Shown one piece after another: positions 11,651 to 21,115 of a stretch of DNA of 64,000 nucleotides. A program made the translations under genes and the position numbers. Every line of letters begins with the position of its first letter. The first letter of the stretch is position 1. The notes beneath the pieces were generated by a model. That model did not search any database, was not told the origin of the DNA, and saw nothing but the letters and a program-made list of their open reading frames with translations. The DNA comes from Sphingomonas sp. S2M10 (GTDB lineage Bacteria; Pseudomonadota; Alphaproteobacteria; Sphingomonadales; Sphingomonadaceae): contig NZ_JAAILI010000022.1 in assembly GCF_012650175.1 (NCBI RefSeq), positions 107,149 to 171,148 of the forward strand, given 5' to 3'.

Positions 11651-12304
11651 TCAGAACGGAGCAGGCACTTTGCGCTTGATATCGACGCGCAGCGGTGGGG
11701 CAGCGCTGAAGCGCACCTCGGTGACGATGCCGCCCGGCACCCCCATCCAGAGCACCGTGTCGTCGGCTTTGCGGGTTATGGCCCACGGGGATAACGCGCG
11801 CAGGCCGGACTTGACGGTATTGCCGTCCCTGCACAGGCCGGAAGACGTCGTGTCCGAACAACGTAGCTTCGCATCGCCTACGCCAGCGATGAATGCTGCG
11901 AGCTGAGCAAGCGCCTCCCAACCCTGCTCCACGCTGACTCCAGGATTCAGGTGCGCATATCCCGTGGTCGCGCACTCATTACCGCGGGCTGATGCAATCT
12001 CCTGCGCACCATCTATGCGCTCCACCTTCGCGGTTCCTATGTCAGCTCCCGGTACCGCCCGAAACCGCACGTTCCAGCGCGTTCGAACACAGCCTCGCCC
12101 CTGCAACACCGGCCGCTCCACCAACTGCCCGTCGACGACGCCCGGTGCGCCCTTGCCGCCAGTGGGAACCTCGAATGTTTCGATCGGGCCATGTTTGCGG
12201 TCGCGCAATACAGCGTCACCAGCCGCGGTCGGCGACAATTTTTCGACCTGCGCAAGCGTGATACTGGAGACGGGTTGCCCCAACAGGAACGCTAGCGTGA
12301 TCAC
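11651..12304 (-). CDS. Hypothetical, probably exported protein
   Basis: I do not recognise this 217-residue protein. The start is a GTG (12302-12304) with GGGAGA upstream. The first ~15 residues (MITLAFLLGQPVSSITLA) are hydrophobic and may be a short export signal. Four cysteines (in GCVRTRW, NECATTGY, LRCSD and LCRDG) could form two disulfides, which fits a periplasmic protein. No enzyme motif is visible. It converges on the DUF2314 gene. G+C content and codon use are ordinary, so it is probably real. Confidence 0.6.
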   Translation of the reverse strand: MITLAFLLGQPVSSITLAQVEKLSPTAAGDAVLRDRKHGPIETFEVPTGGKGAPGVVDGQLVERPVLQGRGCVRTRWNVRFRAVPGADIGTAKVERIDGAQEIASARGNECATTGYAHLNPGVSVEQGWEALAQLAAFIAGVGDAKLRCSDTTSSGLCRDGNTVKSGLRALSPWAITRKADDTVLWMGVPGGIVTEVRFSAAPPLRVDIKRKVPAPF

Positions 12305-12466
12305 CTGGCATTCTCCCGTGTCTCGGAAGCTACCATGCTCCTGGGTGCCGAGCTCCGCTAGCCTGAAACCTACGAGCGAAGGGCATTCGCGGCGAGCAGC
12401 CGGGCGGCATTATTCCCCGCGGCGGGACTTCCGCGCGGGCACGCATCTGGTCCCCTCGGCCCCGGC

Positions 12467-12760
12467 TCAGAGCTTCTCCACCGCCTTGTCGATGCGCCGC
12501 AGCAGCGCGCCGTCCTGAGCGCTGCGCCGCACGGCCTCTTCGGCGAGGCCCATCAGACTGGTCGCGCCGAAGCTGCCCGCCAGACTTTGCAGCCGCAGCG
12601 CGGCCCCTGCCCATTGCTCGGCACCCTTGGAGGTCTTCATCATGTCGACCGAACGGTTGACGCTTTCGAGGAACGCGTCGCGAAGCTCCGCGATCAACGC
12701 GGGATCGTCGCCCACCGCGGCGGCAAGGCTCGTATCGATTGCACCGGGATCATAGGCCAT
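12467..12760 (-). CDS. Hpt-like protein lacking the phospho-acceptor histidine
   Basis: A 97-residue four-helix protein resembling a histidine phosphotransfer (Hpt) domain. The usual motif (A)HxLKGSAGxFGA reads here ALRLQSLAGSFGA, with Leu55 where the phosphorylated His should be. It therefore probably cannot relay phosphate, though it could still bind response regulators or kinases. It starts 83 bases from, and divergent to, the large coiled-coil membrane protein, which suggests a shared control region. The Hpt assignment rests on the SLAGSFGA stretch and the helical pattern. Confidence 0.65.
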   Translation of the reverse strand: MAYDPGAIDTSLAAAVGDDPALIAELRDAFLESVNRSVDMMKTSKGAEQWAGAALRLQSLAGSFGATSLMGLAEEAVRRSAQDGALLRRIDKAVEKL

Positions 12761-12843
12761 GGCCGCACCCTAGCGGCGCGATCGTTAACCGTTGGTTGAC
12801 AACCCGGTCTTGGTCCGCGCGGCAAAGCTGATAGAGTGGCCCG

Positions 12844-15132
12844 ATGACTGGGGGCTCCACCGCTGAATCCGCCGTATCGTTCGACACCCTGCACGCCGAG
12901 CCGCCCGCGCTCGCGGAAAGTCTGGTGGTCGACGAGGTCGCGCCGGCCGCGCCGCAAGACCCGATCGACGCACCGCGCTTCGGTTGGATCTTCACCTTGC
13001 TCGCCGTCGCGGCCGGGGTCGGTACGACCTATGGCATGGCGAGCCTCGCGCTGCCCGCGTGGGACGAGCCGCTGAGCAACTTTCAGCGCGTCCAGCTGCT
13101 CGCGTCGCTCTGTGTGCCGGCAGCGGTCGTGGCGCTGCTGTACCTGATCGCAATGCGCACCAGCACCGCCGAGGCGCGCCGCCACGCCGATACCGCGCGG
13201 GCGATGCGCGAGGCGGCCGAGCATCTCGAGGCGCGCACCGCCGCGCTCACCGATCGCCTTCTCGCCCAGCGCAACGCCCTTGCCGAGCAGGAGACCGGCC
13301 TGTCGGTGCTGAGCGATGCCGCCGCCGAACGCCTCGCCCACGCCGCCGAAAGCGCGCAGCGCCAGGCCGACACGATTGCCGCCAGCACCCAGCAACTGAG
13401 CGCCATGACCAGCGCCGCCGAGCACAGCGTATCCGTGATCCTTGCCTCGCTGCCCAGAGCGCACGAGGAAATGCGCGGGCTCGCTGATCGCGTCGATGCT
13501 GCCGGGCTACAGGCGAGCCAGACCGCCGCCGCGCTCGACATCCAGCTGACCGTACTCGCCGAACGCGGCCGGGAGGCCGATCGCATCGCCGGCGGCGCCG
13601 CCGAGCGCCTCGCGGCGCACATCGCCCGCATGGAGGCGACCAGCGAGGCGGCGAGCAGTCGGCTCGAACAGGTGACCGACCAAATGTCCGCCCAGGTCGA
13701 CGCGGTCCTCGATCGCGCCGCTGCCGCGGTCGACCAGTCGCGCCAGGGCATCGCCGCCCAGGGCGAGGCGATCCTTGCGATGCTGAGCACCAACCAGGCC
13801 GCGCTTGAACGCGCCGGCGAGGACAGCAGCGCCGCGATGGCGCAGCGCATGGCGCTGATCGAGGATGCGATCATCCGCATCTCGGCGCGGCTCAGCGAGG
13901 AGCAGCGGCGCAGCGACGCGCTGTTCGCCCGGCTGTCGGAAGGCGCCGCAACCTTCGATTCGGAGCTGGAAGTGCTCCACGCCGCCGGCACCCGCCGCAC
14001 CGAGGCGCTGGCGGCGGCGATCCACGGTCTGCATCAGTCGATGGACGGCATGACTCAGTCGATGCGTACCGGTGAATCCACCGCGCGAGGCGTGATTGCC
14101 ACCTCCGAAGAACTGCTGACCGCGCTGGACGCCGCCACGCGCGAGATCGACGAGACGATGCCCGCAGCGCTGGGCCGGCTCGACGACCGTATCGATGCCA
14201 CCCGCAAGCGCATCGCCGCCTCGAAGCCCGAGCTGCTCGGCCTCGTCACCGCCGCCGAATCCACCCATGACGCCGTGGAAGGCATCGCCGTGTCGATATC
14301 CCGGCAGCAGGCGGCGCTCGAGCGCAGCCGCGCCGCGCTGGCCGAGACGCTGGCAACCGCCGCGGACCAGGCCGAGACGCTCGGCCGGGCAGTGGACAGC
14401 GCGATCGCGCATGCCAACAGCTTCACCCGCGATGCGGCGCCCGAACTGATCGAAACCCTGCTGCGGGTGCGCGACAGCGCCAACAAGGCCGCCGATCATG
14501 CCCGCGAGGCGATGGACGGCATCGTGCCGGCCGTGAACCGCGTACTGCAGGACGCAACCGACCAGGTGATCGAGCGTGCCGTAGAGCTGTCGGTCCGCCA
14601 GCAGGTCGACACGCTCACCAAGGCCGCCGACGCTGCGATCGGTGCCGCTGCCCGCGCCGCCGAGCACCTCCGCGCCCAGATGACGGTGCTGGAGGAGGCC
14701 AACCAGCTCGCCGAGGCCCGCATCGCCGAGGCGCAGGACGCGCAGGAACGCGCCGACAGCGACGGCTTTGCCCACCGCATGGGGCTGCTGATCGACGCGC
14801 TGCACTCAACTTCGATCGACATCGCCAAAACCTTCTCGAGCGAAGTGACCGACGGCGCCTGGGGCGCGTATCTCAAGGGGGATCGCGGTGTGTTCACCCG
14901 CCGCGCCGTTCGCCTTCTCGCGCCGCACGAAGCGCGCGAGATTCACCGGCTCTACGATCATGACGAGACCTTCCGCGAGAACGTCCATCGCTATGTCCAT
15001 GATTTCGAGACGATGCTCCGCCAGGTGCTGAGCCTGCGCGAAGGCAATCCGCTGGCGGTGACACTGCTCTCTTCCGATGCGGGCAAGCTCTACGTCGCGC
15101 TCGCCCAGGCAATCGAGCGGCTGCGTAACTGA
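12844..15132 (+). CDS. TipN-like membrane protein with long coiled coil
   Basis: A 762-residue protein with an acidic cytoplasmic N-terminus, two membrane segments (about 47-69 and 85-104), then roughly 560 residues of Ala/Glu/Arg-rich helical repeats typical of coiled coil. It ends in a compact conserved-looking domain (FAHRMGLLIDALHSTSIDIA ... GDRGVFTRRAVRLL). This order of parts matches TipN, the pole-marking protein of Caulobacter, more than a chemoreceptor: I see no MCP signalling tip. A role in cell-pole or division-site organisation is inference. The divergent neighbour is the Hpt-like gene. Confidence 0.6.
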   Translation: MTGGSTAESAVSFDTLHAEPPALAESLVVDEVAPAAPQDPIDAPRFGWIFTLLAVAAGVGTTYGMASLALPAWDEPLSNFQRVQLLASLCVPAAVVALLYLIAMRTSTAEARRHADTARAMREAAEHLEARTAALTDRLLAQRNALAEQETGLSVLSDAAAERLAHAAESAQRQADTIAASTQQLSAMTSAAEHSVSVILASLPRAHEEMRGLADRVDAAGLQASQTAAALDIQLTVLAERGREADRIAGGAAERLAAHIARMEATSEAASSRLEQVTDQMSAQVDAVLDRAAAAVDQSRQGIAAQGEAILAMLSTNQAALERAGEDSSAAMAQRMALIEDAIIRISARLSEEQRRSDALFARLSEGAATFDSELEVLHAAGTRRTEALAAAIHGLHQSMDGMTQSMRTGESTARGVIATSEELLTALDAATREIDETMPAALGRLDDRIDATRKRIAASKPELLGLVTAAESTHDAVEGIAVSISRQQAALERSRAALAETLATAADQAETLGRAVDSAIAHANSFTRDAAPELIETLLRVRDSANKAADHAREAMDGIVPAVNRVLQDATDQVIERAVELSVRQQVDTLTKAADAAIGAAARAAEHLRAQMTVLEEANQLAEARIAEAQDAQERADSDGFAHRMGLLIDALHSTSIDIAKTFSSEVTDGAWGAYLKGDRGVFTRRAVRLLAPHEAREIHRLYDHDETFRENVHRYVHDFETMLRQVLSLREGNPLAVTLLSSDAGKLYVALAQAIERLRN

Positions 15133-15136
15133 GCCG

Positions 15137-16192
15137 TCACCGCGCCGGCGGGCGGCGGGTCGATTCGCGGACGATCAGTGTCGAGGGCAGCACCACCGGC
15201 TCGGCGGAAACCGGCGCGCGGCCGGCGCAGGCGTCGATGATCCGCTCCACCGCCTTGGCGGTGATGTCCGCGATCGGCTGCGACACCGCGGTCAGCGCCG
15301 GGCTTGCGAAGCGAACGATCGGGGTGTCGTCGAAGCTGACCAGCGACACGTCCTCCGGCACGCTCAGCCCCCGCCCCCGCACCGCAGCCATCGTCGCCAG
15401 GGCGGTCTGGTCGTTGGCGGCGATCACGGCGGTCACCTCGGCCCGGTCCAGCAGCGTACGCGCCGCGATCAGCCCCACATCGTAGGAGAAGTCACCCGTC
15501 TCCAGCAGCTCGTCCGAAGACAGCCCCGCCGCCGCCATCGCCGTCCGCCAGCCTTCGACGCGCCATGCGCTCAGCTCATATTCGTCAGGCCCGGCGATGA
15601 AGCCGATGCGGCGATGGCCCAGCGCCAGCAGGTGCTCGGTGGCGAGCCGGGCGCTGCCGCGATCGTCCTGCACCAGCATGTGCCCTGGCCCCTCGGCGAC
15701 CGAGCCGATGCGAGCGATCTCGATCCCTTTTTCGGCGAGCAGCCGCAGGATTATCGGGTTCTGCGAATGCGGCGGGGTGAGGATCGCACCATCGGGCTGG
15801 AGCGCGGCGATGGCGGCGCCGATCTCGCGTTCCAGCTGATCGCTGCGCGTGTCGACCAGCTCGACGATCATGCGATAGCCGTGTGCGGCACAGGCCAGCA
15901 TGCCGCCGAGCAGCATCTGATCGACCCAGTCGCGACCCTCCCGCGCGCGCCAGTCGGCAATGGTCCGCTCGCGATCATTAAGCGCCAGGATCAGATAGGA
16001 GCGCGAGCCGCTCATCCGCTGCGCGGCGAGAGACGGCACATAGCCAAGCTTGGTGATCGAGGCCTGCACGCGGTGCAGCATCTCCGGACGCACGCCCGGT
16101 TCCTTGTTGATCACCCGGCTGACCGTCTGCAGCGAGACGCCGGCATCGGCCGCGACATGGCGAATGGTCACGGACTGGCGCCTACGAGACAT
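15137..16192 (-). CDS. LacI-family transcriptional regulator
   Basis: A 351-residue LacI/GalR repressor. The helix-turn-helix is VTIRHVAADAGVSLQTVSRV (residues 8-27) and the hinge region ends YVPSLAAQRM. The remainder is a periplasmic-binding-like sugar sensor (GSRSYLILAL ... HRRIGFIAGPDEYELSAWR ... VIAANDQTALATMAAVRGRG). The start at 16192 is the methionine just before the DNA-binding domain; longer starts would add unrelated sequence. It is the last gene of the TonB receptor-SapC-cupin-LacI run (29-base gap). It probably binds the two TGTGAACGTTCAC palindromes at 21102 and 25981. The inducer is unknown. Confidence 0.93.
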   Translation of the reverse strand: MSRRRQSVTIRHVAADAGVSLQTVSRVINKEPGVRPEMLHRVQASITKLGYVPSLAAQRMSGSRSYLILALNDRERTIADWRAREGRDWVDQMLLGGMLACAAHGYRMIVELVDTRSDQLEREIGAAIAALQPDGAILTPPHSQNPIILRLLAEKGIEIARIGSVAEGPGHMLVQDDRGSARLATEHLLALGHRRIGFIAGPDEYELSAWRVEGWRTAMAAAGLSSDELLETGDFSYDVGLIAARTLLDRAEVTAVIAANDQTALATMAAVRGRGLSVPEDVSLVSFDDTPIVRFASPALTAVSQPIADITAKAVERIIDACAGRAPVSAEPVVLPSTLIVRESTRRPPAR

Positions 16193-16221
16193 GGCTGTTC
16201 CCCTCCTGCACTCTTCTTCCC

Positions 16222-17253
16222 TCAGCGGCTCAGCTGCCGCAACAGATAGCTCCGCAATTGCCCGGCCGTTTCCGGTGTCAGCGGATCCAGAATGCCGCGC
16301 CCGCCCTCCGGAAGATGCCCCGTGACCGTACCATCCGGCGAAAACACATAATGGTCGAACACGCTCCGCCAATGCGCCCGCGCTTCCGCGGGCAAGTCGC
16401 GAATGGCGAACAGAGCCATCAGCAGGGCATCGTTCGGCTCGGCAAGCCAAGCGGGCTGCGTGCGCCACCAATAGTTGATCATCACGTTGAACGCATCGAG
16501 GGCCTCGACATGATGCCACCACAGGCTGGGGATGCGCAGCGCGTCGCCGGGCGCCAGCACCACCGCGCGGGCATGGCGGAGCGCCTCCCGAAATTTCGGG
16601 AAGCGCCCGAAATCGGCGGCGTGGAAATCCACCATGCTGATCGCGCGACCACCGGGCGTATTGTCGAGCGGGCCGGGATAGAGGTTGGCGAACTGATCCG
16701 GCGGGAACAGCGTGAAGCGGCGGCGGCCGACAGCGGTACACACCAGATTGTCGGGCGCATCGCAATGCGCTGCGACGCGGGTAGCGGTGCCGATCCAGAT
16801 GGTCGCGGCCAGCCCGTCGCGCGGCCCCAGCGGCATCGGGTTGGCCTCCACCATGCCCGGGAAGAAGCGCGGCACGTCGGTGGAGGCGATGTAGCGCAGC
16901 GGCGCGTCCGCATGGCGCTCGCCCGCCGCCATCTCTGCGAAGATCGTGCCGATCCGGGCGCGGCGGGTGCGGTGGTTCATCGCCATGTCGGCATCGTAAA
17001 AGAGGCGATCGCCGGCGCCGGGCAGGCCTTCTGCATAGGTGAAGTCGGCATCGCGCGCGAAACCGGACAGATAGTCGCGCGCCGTCGCTGCCCCTCGCCT
17101 GCCGGCCGCCACCAGCGGCCAGTCGGCGACCAGCCCGCGCACCACAAAGGGTTCCGCCGCGGCGGCAAGCGCGCTGTCCAGCGCTTCCTCGTCCGCCACC
17201 GCGATCTCGGGCACGGGGTGCAGTCCGTCGAACAGGTCGCCCGGATCAGGCAT
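16222..17253 (-). CDS. Cupin-like (JmjC/cupin_8) domain protein
   Basis: A 343-residue protein of the cupin-like/JmjC hydroxylase group, presumed Fe(II)- and 2-oxoglutarate-dependent. The core shows an HxD-type metal pair in AAHCDAPDNLVC and a distal His in LRIPSLWWHHVEAL; RRFTLFPPDQFANLYPGPL is typical of the family. The start overlaps the end of sapC by 8 bases, so the two are coupled. Such proteins are regularly found with SapC and TonB receptors in sphingomonads and Caulobacter, but their substrate is not known to me. Confidence 0.88.
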   Translation of the reverse strand: MPDPGDLFDGLHPVPEIAVADEEALDSALAAAAEPFVVRGLVADWPLVAAGRRGAATARDYLSGFARDADFTYAEGLPGAGDRLFYDADMAMNHRTRRARIGTIFAEMAAGERHADAPLRYIASTDVPRFFPGMVEANPMPLGPRDGLAATIWIGTATRVAAHCDAPDNLVCTAVGRRRFTLFPPDQFANLYPGPLDNTPGGRAISMVDFHAADFGRFPKFREALRHARAVVLAPGDALRIPSLWWHHVEALDAFNVMINYWWRTQPAWLAEPNDALLMALFAIRDLPAEARAHWRSVFDHYVFSPDGTVTGHLPEGGRGILDPLTPETAGQLRSYLLRQLSR

Positions 17254-17980
17254 CGGCGCCGCGGCGCTGCAGGCGCGCGATCAGCGGCGCGATATTGGCG
17301 AGCGAGGCCAGCGCCATCGTGATCGGCAGCAGATGCCCGTCGCGATGCAGCGCGCCCAGCGCCTCGCCGTCCAGCGCCGCGAACCGTTCCTCATGGATGC
17401 CGTGGAAGTCGACGACCTGCCGGGCGTTGCCCTCGGCATCGTCGAAGCGGATCGACACCGGCTCCAGCAGATCGTGCCGCTCCAGCGCGCCGAAAAAGTC
17501 GGGTGCGGCGCGGTAGCCACGATCGAGGCGGCCAAGCCCCTCCAGCACGGCGGCGAGATAGCTGCTCGGCGCGCCCTCCCCGTCAAACAACGGCGACGCC
17601 TCCGCATAGCCGGCCTGGCCGGACGCCAGAACGCGGGGGCTGGCCGCGTCGAGATGCAGCTGCGGCACCTCGCCGCCCGGCGGCGGCGGACCGATCAGGA
17701 AGGGCCGCGTCGCCATCGCCAGCGGCAGGTACGGCGCCTCCCAGCGTTCACCTTCCAGATAGAGGTTCTCGCCCGGCGCGAAGCCGAACAGCGCCACCGC
17801 CTGGAAGCCGTCGCGCGCGGCGGTGCGCTGGAACAGGATCGGATAGGCGTTCTGCACCTGGCGGAACTCGTCGGGCACGACGAGGCAGAGCTGGACGGCA
17901 TCGCCCAGCGCCACGCCCCGCCGCCGGTCGATGCGGACCGCGCGATGATCGTCGATGGTCACGAGCTGATGATCGGTCAT
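17246..17980 (-). CDS. SapC-family protein
   Basis: A 244-residue SapC-like protein. The name comes from an S-layer-associated protein; the biochemical function is unclear. Family features are the DAVQLCLVVPDEFRQVQNAY stretch, GENLYLEGERWEAPYLPLAM, RPFLIGPPPPGG and FFGALERHDLLEPVSIRF. I start it at ATG 17980 (MTDHQLVTIDDHRAV), because the upstream in-frame sequence is low-complexity and contains no ribosome site. It is second in the TonB receptor operon and overlaps the cupin gene. A hairpin at 18039-18064 separates it from the receptor gene. Confidence 0.88.
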   Translation of the reverse strand: MTDHQLVTIDDHRAVRIDRRRGVALGDAVQLCLVVPDEFRQVQNAYPILFQRTAARDGFQAVALFGFAPGENLYLEGERWEAPYLPLAMATRPFLIGPPPPGGEVPQLHLDAASPRVLASGQAGYAEASPLFDGEGAPSSYLAAVLEGLGRLDRGYRAAPDFFGALERHDLLEPVSIRFDDAEGNARQVVDFHGIHEERFAALDGEALGALHRDGHLLPITMALASLANIAPLIARLQRRGADA

Positions 17981-18038
17981 TGGAAAAATCCCCATTCCCC
18001 GCCGGCTGCGTTGGCACGCCGCGCGGCGGGGCGGAAGG

Positions 18039-18064
18039 GCCTTGCGGTCGGCGAACCGCAAGGC
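18039..18064. other. Perfect 10-bp hairpin between the TonB receptor and sapC genes
   Basis: GCCTTGCGGT, a 6-base loop, then ACCGCAAGGC. No T-run follows on the minus strand, so it is more likely an mRNA-stabilising or partial read-through structure that lets the receptor message outnumber the downstream genes than a full terminator. Confidence 0.6.
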
Positions 18065-18072
18065 TCCGGTCG

Positions 18073-21060
18073 TCAGAAGCGATAGCGCAGGCCCACCGTG
18101 TAGCGGGCATAGCCCGGCGCGGCGACGCCGACATACTGCTCCGTCCGCTGGTGCGTGCGGCGGCCCTCGCCGGTCAGGTTGATGCCTTCGAAGAACAGGG
18201 TCGTGCGCGGGCGCACTTCCCAGCTCGCGCTGGCATCGATCTGGCCATAGGCTTCGGTGTAGCTCGGGTTCGCGCCCGCGCCCGCCAGGAATTCGGCGCG
18301 CCAGTTATAGGCGACACGGGCCTGGATGCCGTTCTTGTCGTAATAGCCGATCACGTTGGCCGTGTCGCTCAGGCCCACCAGCGCGAACTGGTTGACGGTC
18401 GCCGGCACGTTGTTCCTGTAGTGCACGTCGCCGTCGACGATCGTGTAGTTGAGGATCATCCCCAGGCCGGTATCCCAGAAGCCGTGCTGGACCGCGAATT
18501 CCCAGCCATGGACGTTGGCGGTCTGGCCGTTGTTCACGGGCGTGTTGACGGTGAACAACACCGGATTGTCTTCCGGCAGGCCGAGAATGTCGCCGGTATA
18601 GGCGCCCGGCGTGCCGCCGGTAATCTTCACCGAACCCGGATAGTTGGCGAAGATGTACTGGCGGATATCGTTCGAGGTCGCCCCCGCGCCCAGCGCCGCC
18701 GCCGCCGCGCGGGCACGCGGGCCGTCGGCCGGGTTGGTAAGACCGAACACCGGCTTCTTCACCTGGCCCGTGCCGATGAAGTTCACCACCGATTTGTGGA
18801 AATAGCCGACCGAAATATAGCTCTCGGGCTGGTAGTACCACTCGGCCGAGAAATCGAGGTTCTTGGACTTGTAGGGCAGCAGGCCCGGATTGCCCTGGCT
18901 GCCCGAACCGCCGTCGACACGGAACAGCGAGTCGATCGTCTGGCCGCCCTGCAGACTGCCATAGTCCGCACGCGCGATGGTATGCCCGTAGGATGCACGG
19001 AGCTTGACGGTGTTGAGCGGCGAGATGTCGAAGTCGAATGAGGGCAGCCAGTTCTGATAGGAACCGCTGAGCGTGGTATAGTCGCTCTTGCCCGAATAGA
19101 CGACGTTCAGTTCGTTGGCCGCGACCCATTTGGTGCCCGTGGCGACGGGGACCAACGCCGAGCTGTCGATCCAGGTCTTCTCGTAGCGAACCCCGGCATA
19201 GAAATGCGCCGGACGCCCGAACGCGTCGAACTTCAGATTGGCCTGAAGGTACGGCGCCAGCGTCTTCTCGCGGATGTGCCGGTCGACCGTGTACTGCGCC
19301 AAGCAGGTGTCCGGCCCGAGCGGGGTGCCGCTCTGCGGCTTGGAGCACATCTTGTACAGGCTTTCCAGATTGCCCACCAAGGTCTCGAAATTCTTGGTGA
19401 AGATCTTCTGGATCAGCAGGCTGCCATCGGTCTTGAGACCCGGATACTTGTCCGGAATCGTCGCAATGGAGAACAGGCTGTCGGGCATGTCCGACGCAGG
19501 ACCGGCACCGCCCCAGGTGTTGTTCTGCAGGAAGCCATAAGCGGAACGGACCTTGTTATCGACATAGGAGATGCCGAAGTCGACGCTGTCGAGCAGGCCG
19601 CCGCGCTCGTACCGACCCTTGAACTGCGCCTGATTGATCTCGTCGCGGAACAGGCCGTTGCGGAACGAATTGCCCGTCGCCTGGATGCGCGACGCATCGA
19701 GAAGGTCGATGCCCGGCTGCATGGTGATCGACAGCACCGGCATATAATGGCTGAAGTCGATCGTCTGGCTCGCCGCGCCGAAGATGGCGGTGCTGACCGA
19801 GGTGCTGGTGCCATATTTGTTGGTCGGCGCGGATCTGGCGGTCGAATGGTGCGCGTCGAGCTCGAACGAGAAGGCGCCCTCCGGCTTCCATTGCAGGTTG
19901 CCGCCGATCGAGTTGTTCTCGCTCTGATTGGCGCTCAGATTGCTGACATAGGACACGTCCTTGCCTTCGCTCGCCTTGAAGCGCTCGGTATAGAAGAGCG
20001 GGCTGGCCACCTCGCCGCCGCTCCAGCTGCTGACCGTGTCGTTGTTGTTGAAATAGACACCGATGCTGTTGCTGCGCACCGTCACGCGGTTGCGCGAATA
20101 GGTATAGTCGATCGTGCCGGTCAGCGTATCCGACGGCTTGAACTGCAGCACCGCCTGGCCGTTGATCCGCTCGCGTTCGATGTCGTTGATGCCGATGCCG
20201 GCGTTCTGCGGCACGGTGTAGATCTGGTCGCCGGTCGGGCGATTGGTGATATTTGCATAGCGCGGGTCCCCCGGCTGAGCGAGCTCACCCGTCTTGTCCG
20301 ATCCGGTGCGGCCATTCTTCCAGCCGACATAGGCTTCGTTGTTGCCGGCCTTGCGCTTCTGATAGGTGCCGGCCAGCAGAATGCCGATGCGATCGTCGGC
20401 GAAGCTGTTGCTGAGGATGCCGGAAAGCTCGGGCGTGATCGGCGTCTTGTGGGCGTTGCTTGACGAATCATACATGCCGGACACCGCGATGCTGCCGTGA
20501 AGGCCAGGCTTGTCGAGCGGGCGCGGCGTGCGGATGTTGATCGTCGATCCGATACCGCCGGATTCGATGTCGGCGCGGCTCGTCTTGTAGACCTCCACCG
20601 CGGCGATGCCGTCCGAGGAGAGATTGGCGAAGTCGAACAGGCGCGAGGTCGGTGCGGTCGCGCCGCCGTCCAGCGTCGAGGTCGGCATCTGGCGGCCGTT
20701 CAGCGTCACCAGATTGTAATTGGGCCCGAAGCCGCGGACCGTTACGGTAGAGCCTTCGCCGATCGAGCGGTCGATCGAGACGCCGGTGATGCGCTGGAGC
20801 GATTCGGCCAGGTTGGTGTCTGGGAACTTGCCCATGTCCTCCGCGGTGATGCCGTCGACCACGCCCTGCGCGTCGCGCTTCATGGCCATCGATTCGCGCA
20901 GGCTGGCGCGGATGCCGGTGACGACGATATCGCCCTGGGGAGCGGCCGCCGTGGAGTCGTCCGTATTCTGCGCCGCAGCAATCCCTGGCATGGCCAGAAG
21001 CGCGAGCGAGGAAATCCCCGCGCGCCAAAGCGCCGACATTCTTGCGTGTTCACGTGTCAT
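18073..21060 (-). CDS. TonB-dependent outer-membrane receptor
   Basis: A 995-residue TonB-dependent transporter. The signal peptide ends near residue 30 (MPGIAAAQN). A TonB-box-like DIVVTG is at 44-49. The plug domain reads GKFPDTNLAESLQRITGVSI and VTVRGFGPNYNLVTLNGRQ, and the long beta-barrel ends in YARYTVGLRYRF with a terminal Phe. GGGGAG just before ATG 21060 supports the start. This is the large sphingomonad type usually tied to carbohydrate uptake rather than siderophores. It heads an operon with sapC, the cupin gene and lacI, and a LacI-type operator overlaps its likely promoter. The ligand is unknown. Confidence 0.95.
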   Translation of the reverse strand: MTREHARMSALWRAGISSLALLAMPGIAAAQNTDDSTAAAPQGDIVVTGIRASLRESMAMKRDAQGVVDGITAEDMGKFPDTNLAESLQRITGVSIDRSIGEGSTVTVRGFGPNYNLVTLNGRQMPTSTLDGGATAPTSRLFDFANLSSDGIAAVEVYKTSRADIESGGIGSTINIRTPRPLDKPGLHGSIAVSGMYDSSSNAHKTPITPELSGILSNSFADDRIGILLAGTYQKRKAGNNEAYVGWKNGRTGSDKTGELAQPGDPRYANITNRPTGDQIYTVPQNAGIGINDIERERINGQAVLQFKPSDTLTGTIDYTYSRNRVTVRSNSIGVYFNNNDTVSSWSGGEVASPLFYTERFKASEGKDVSYVSNLSANQSENNSIGGNLQWKPEGAFSFELDAHHSTARSAPTNKYGTSTSVSTAIFGAASQTIDFSHYMPVLSITMQPGIDLLDASRIQATGNSFRNGLFRDEINQAQFKGRYERGGLLDSVDFGISYVDNKVRSAYGFLQNNTWGGAGPASDMPDSLFSIATIPDKYPGLKTDGSLLIQKIFTKNFETLVGNLESLYKMCSKPQSGTPLGPDTCLAQYTVDRHIREKTLAPYLQANLKFDAFGRPAHFYAGVRYEKTWIDSSALVPVATGTKWVAANELNVVYSGKSDYTTLSGSYQNWLPSFDFDISPLNTVKLRASYGHTIARADYGSLQGGQTIDSLFRVDGGSGSQGNPGLLPYKSKNLDFSAEWYYQPESYISVGYFHKSVVNFIGTGQVKKPVFGLTNPADGPRARAAAAALGAGATSNDIRQYIFANYPGSVKITGGTPGAYTGDILGLPEDNPVLFTVNTPVNNGQTANVHGWEFAVQHGFWDTGLGMILNYTIVDGDVHYRNNVPATVNQFALVGLSDTANVIGYYDKNGIQARVAYNWRAEFLAGAGANPSYTEAYGQIDASASWEVRPRTTLFFEGINLTGEGRRTHQRTEQYVGVAAPGYARYTVGLRYRF

Positions 21061-21101
21061 ATTGGCTCCCCGCCATTGATCTGATCATGGCCCCTCCATG
21101 A

Positions 21102-21115
21102 TGTGAACGTTCACT
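21102..21115. promoter_or_regulatory. LacI-type operator at the TonB receptor/MFS divergent region
   Basis: TGTGAACGTTCACT contains the perfect 12-bp palindrome GTGAACGTTCAC with the central CG typical of LacI-family sites. It lies 42 bases upstream of the receptor start and overlaps its proposed -10 box. The same 13-mer recurs at 25981. Confidence 0.75.

Noticed and set aside
12844..15132. Coiled-coil membrane protein as a chemoreceptor
   Set aside because: It lacks the conserved signalling tip and a sensor domain; both membrane helices are at the N-terminus with no periplasmic domain between them.
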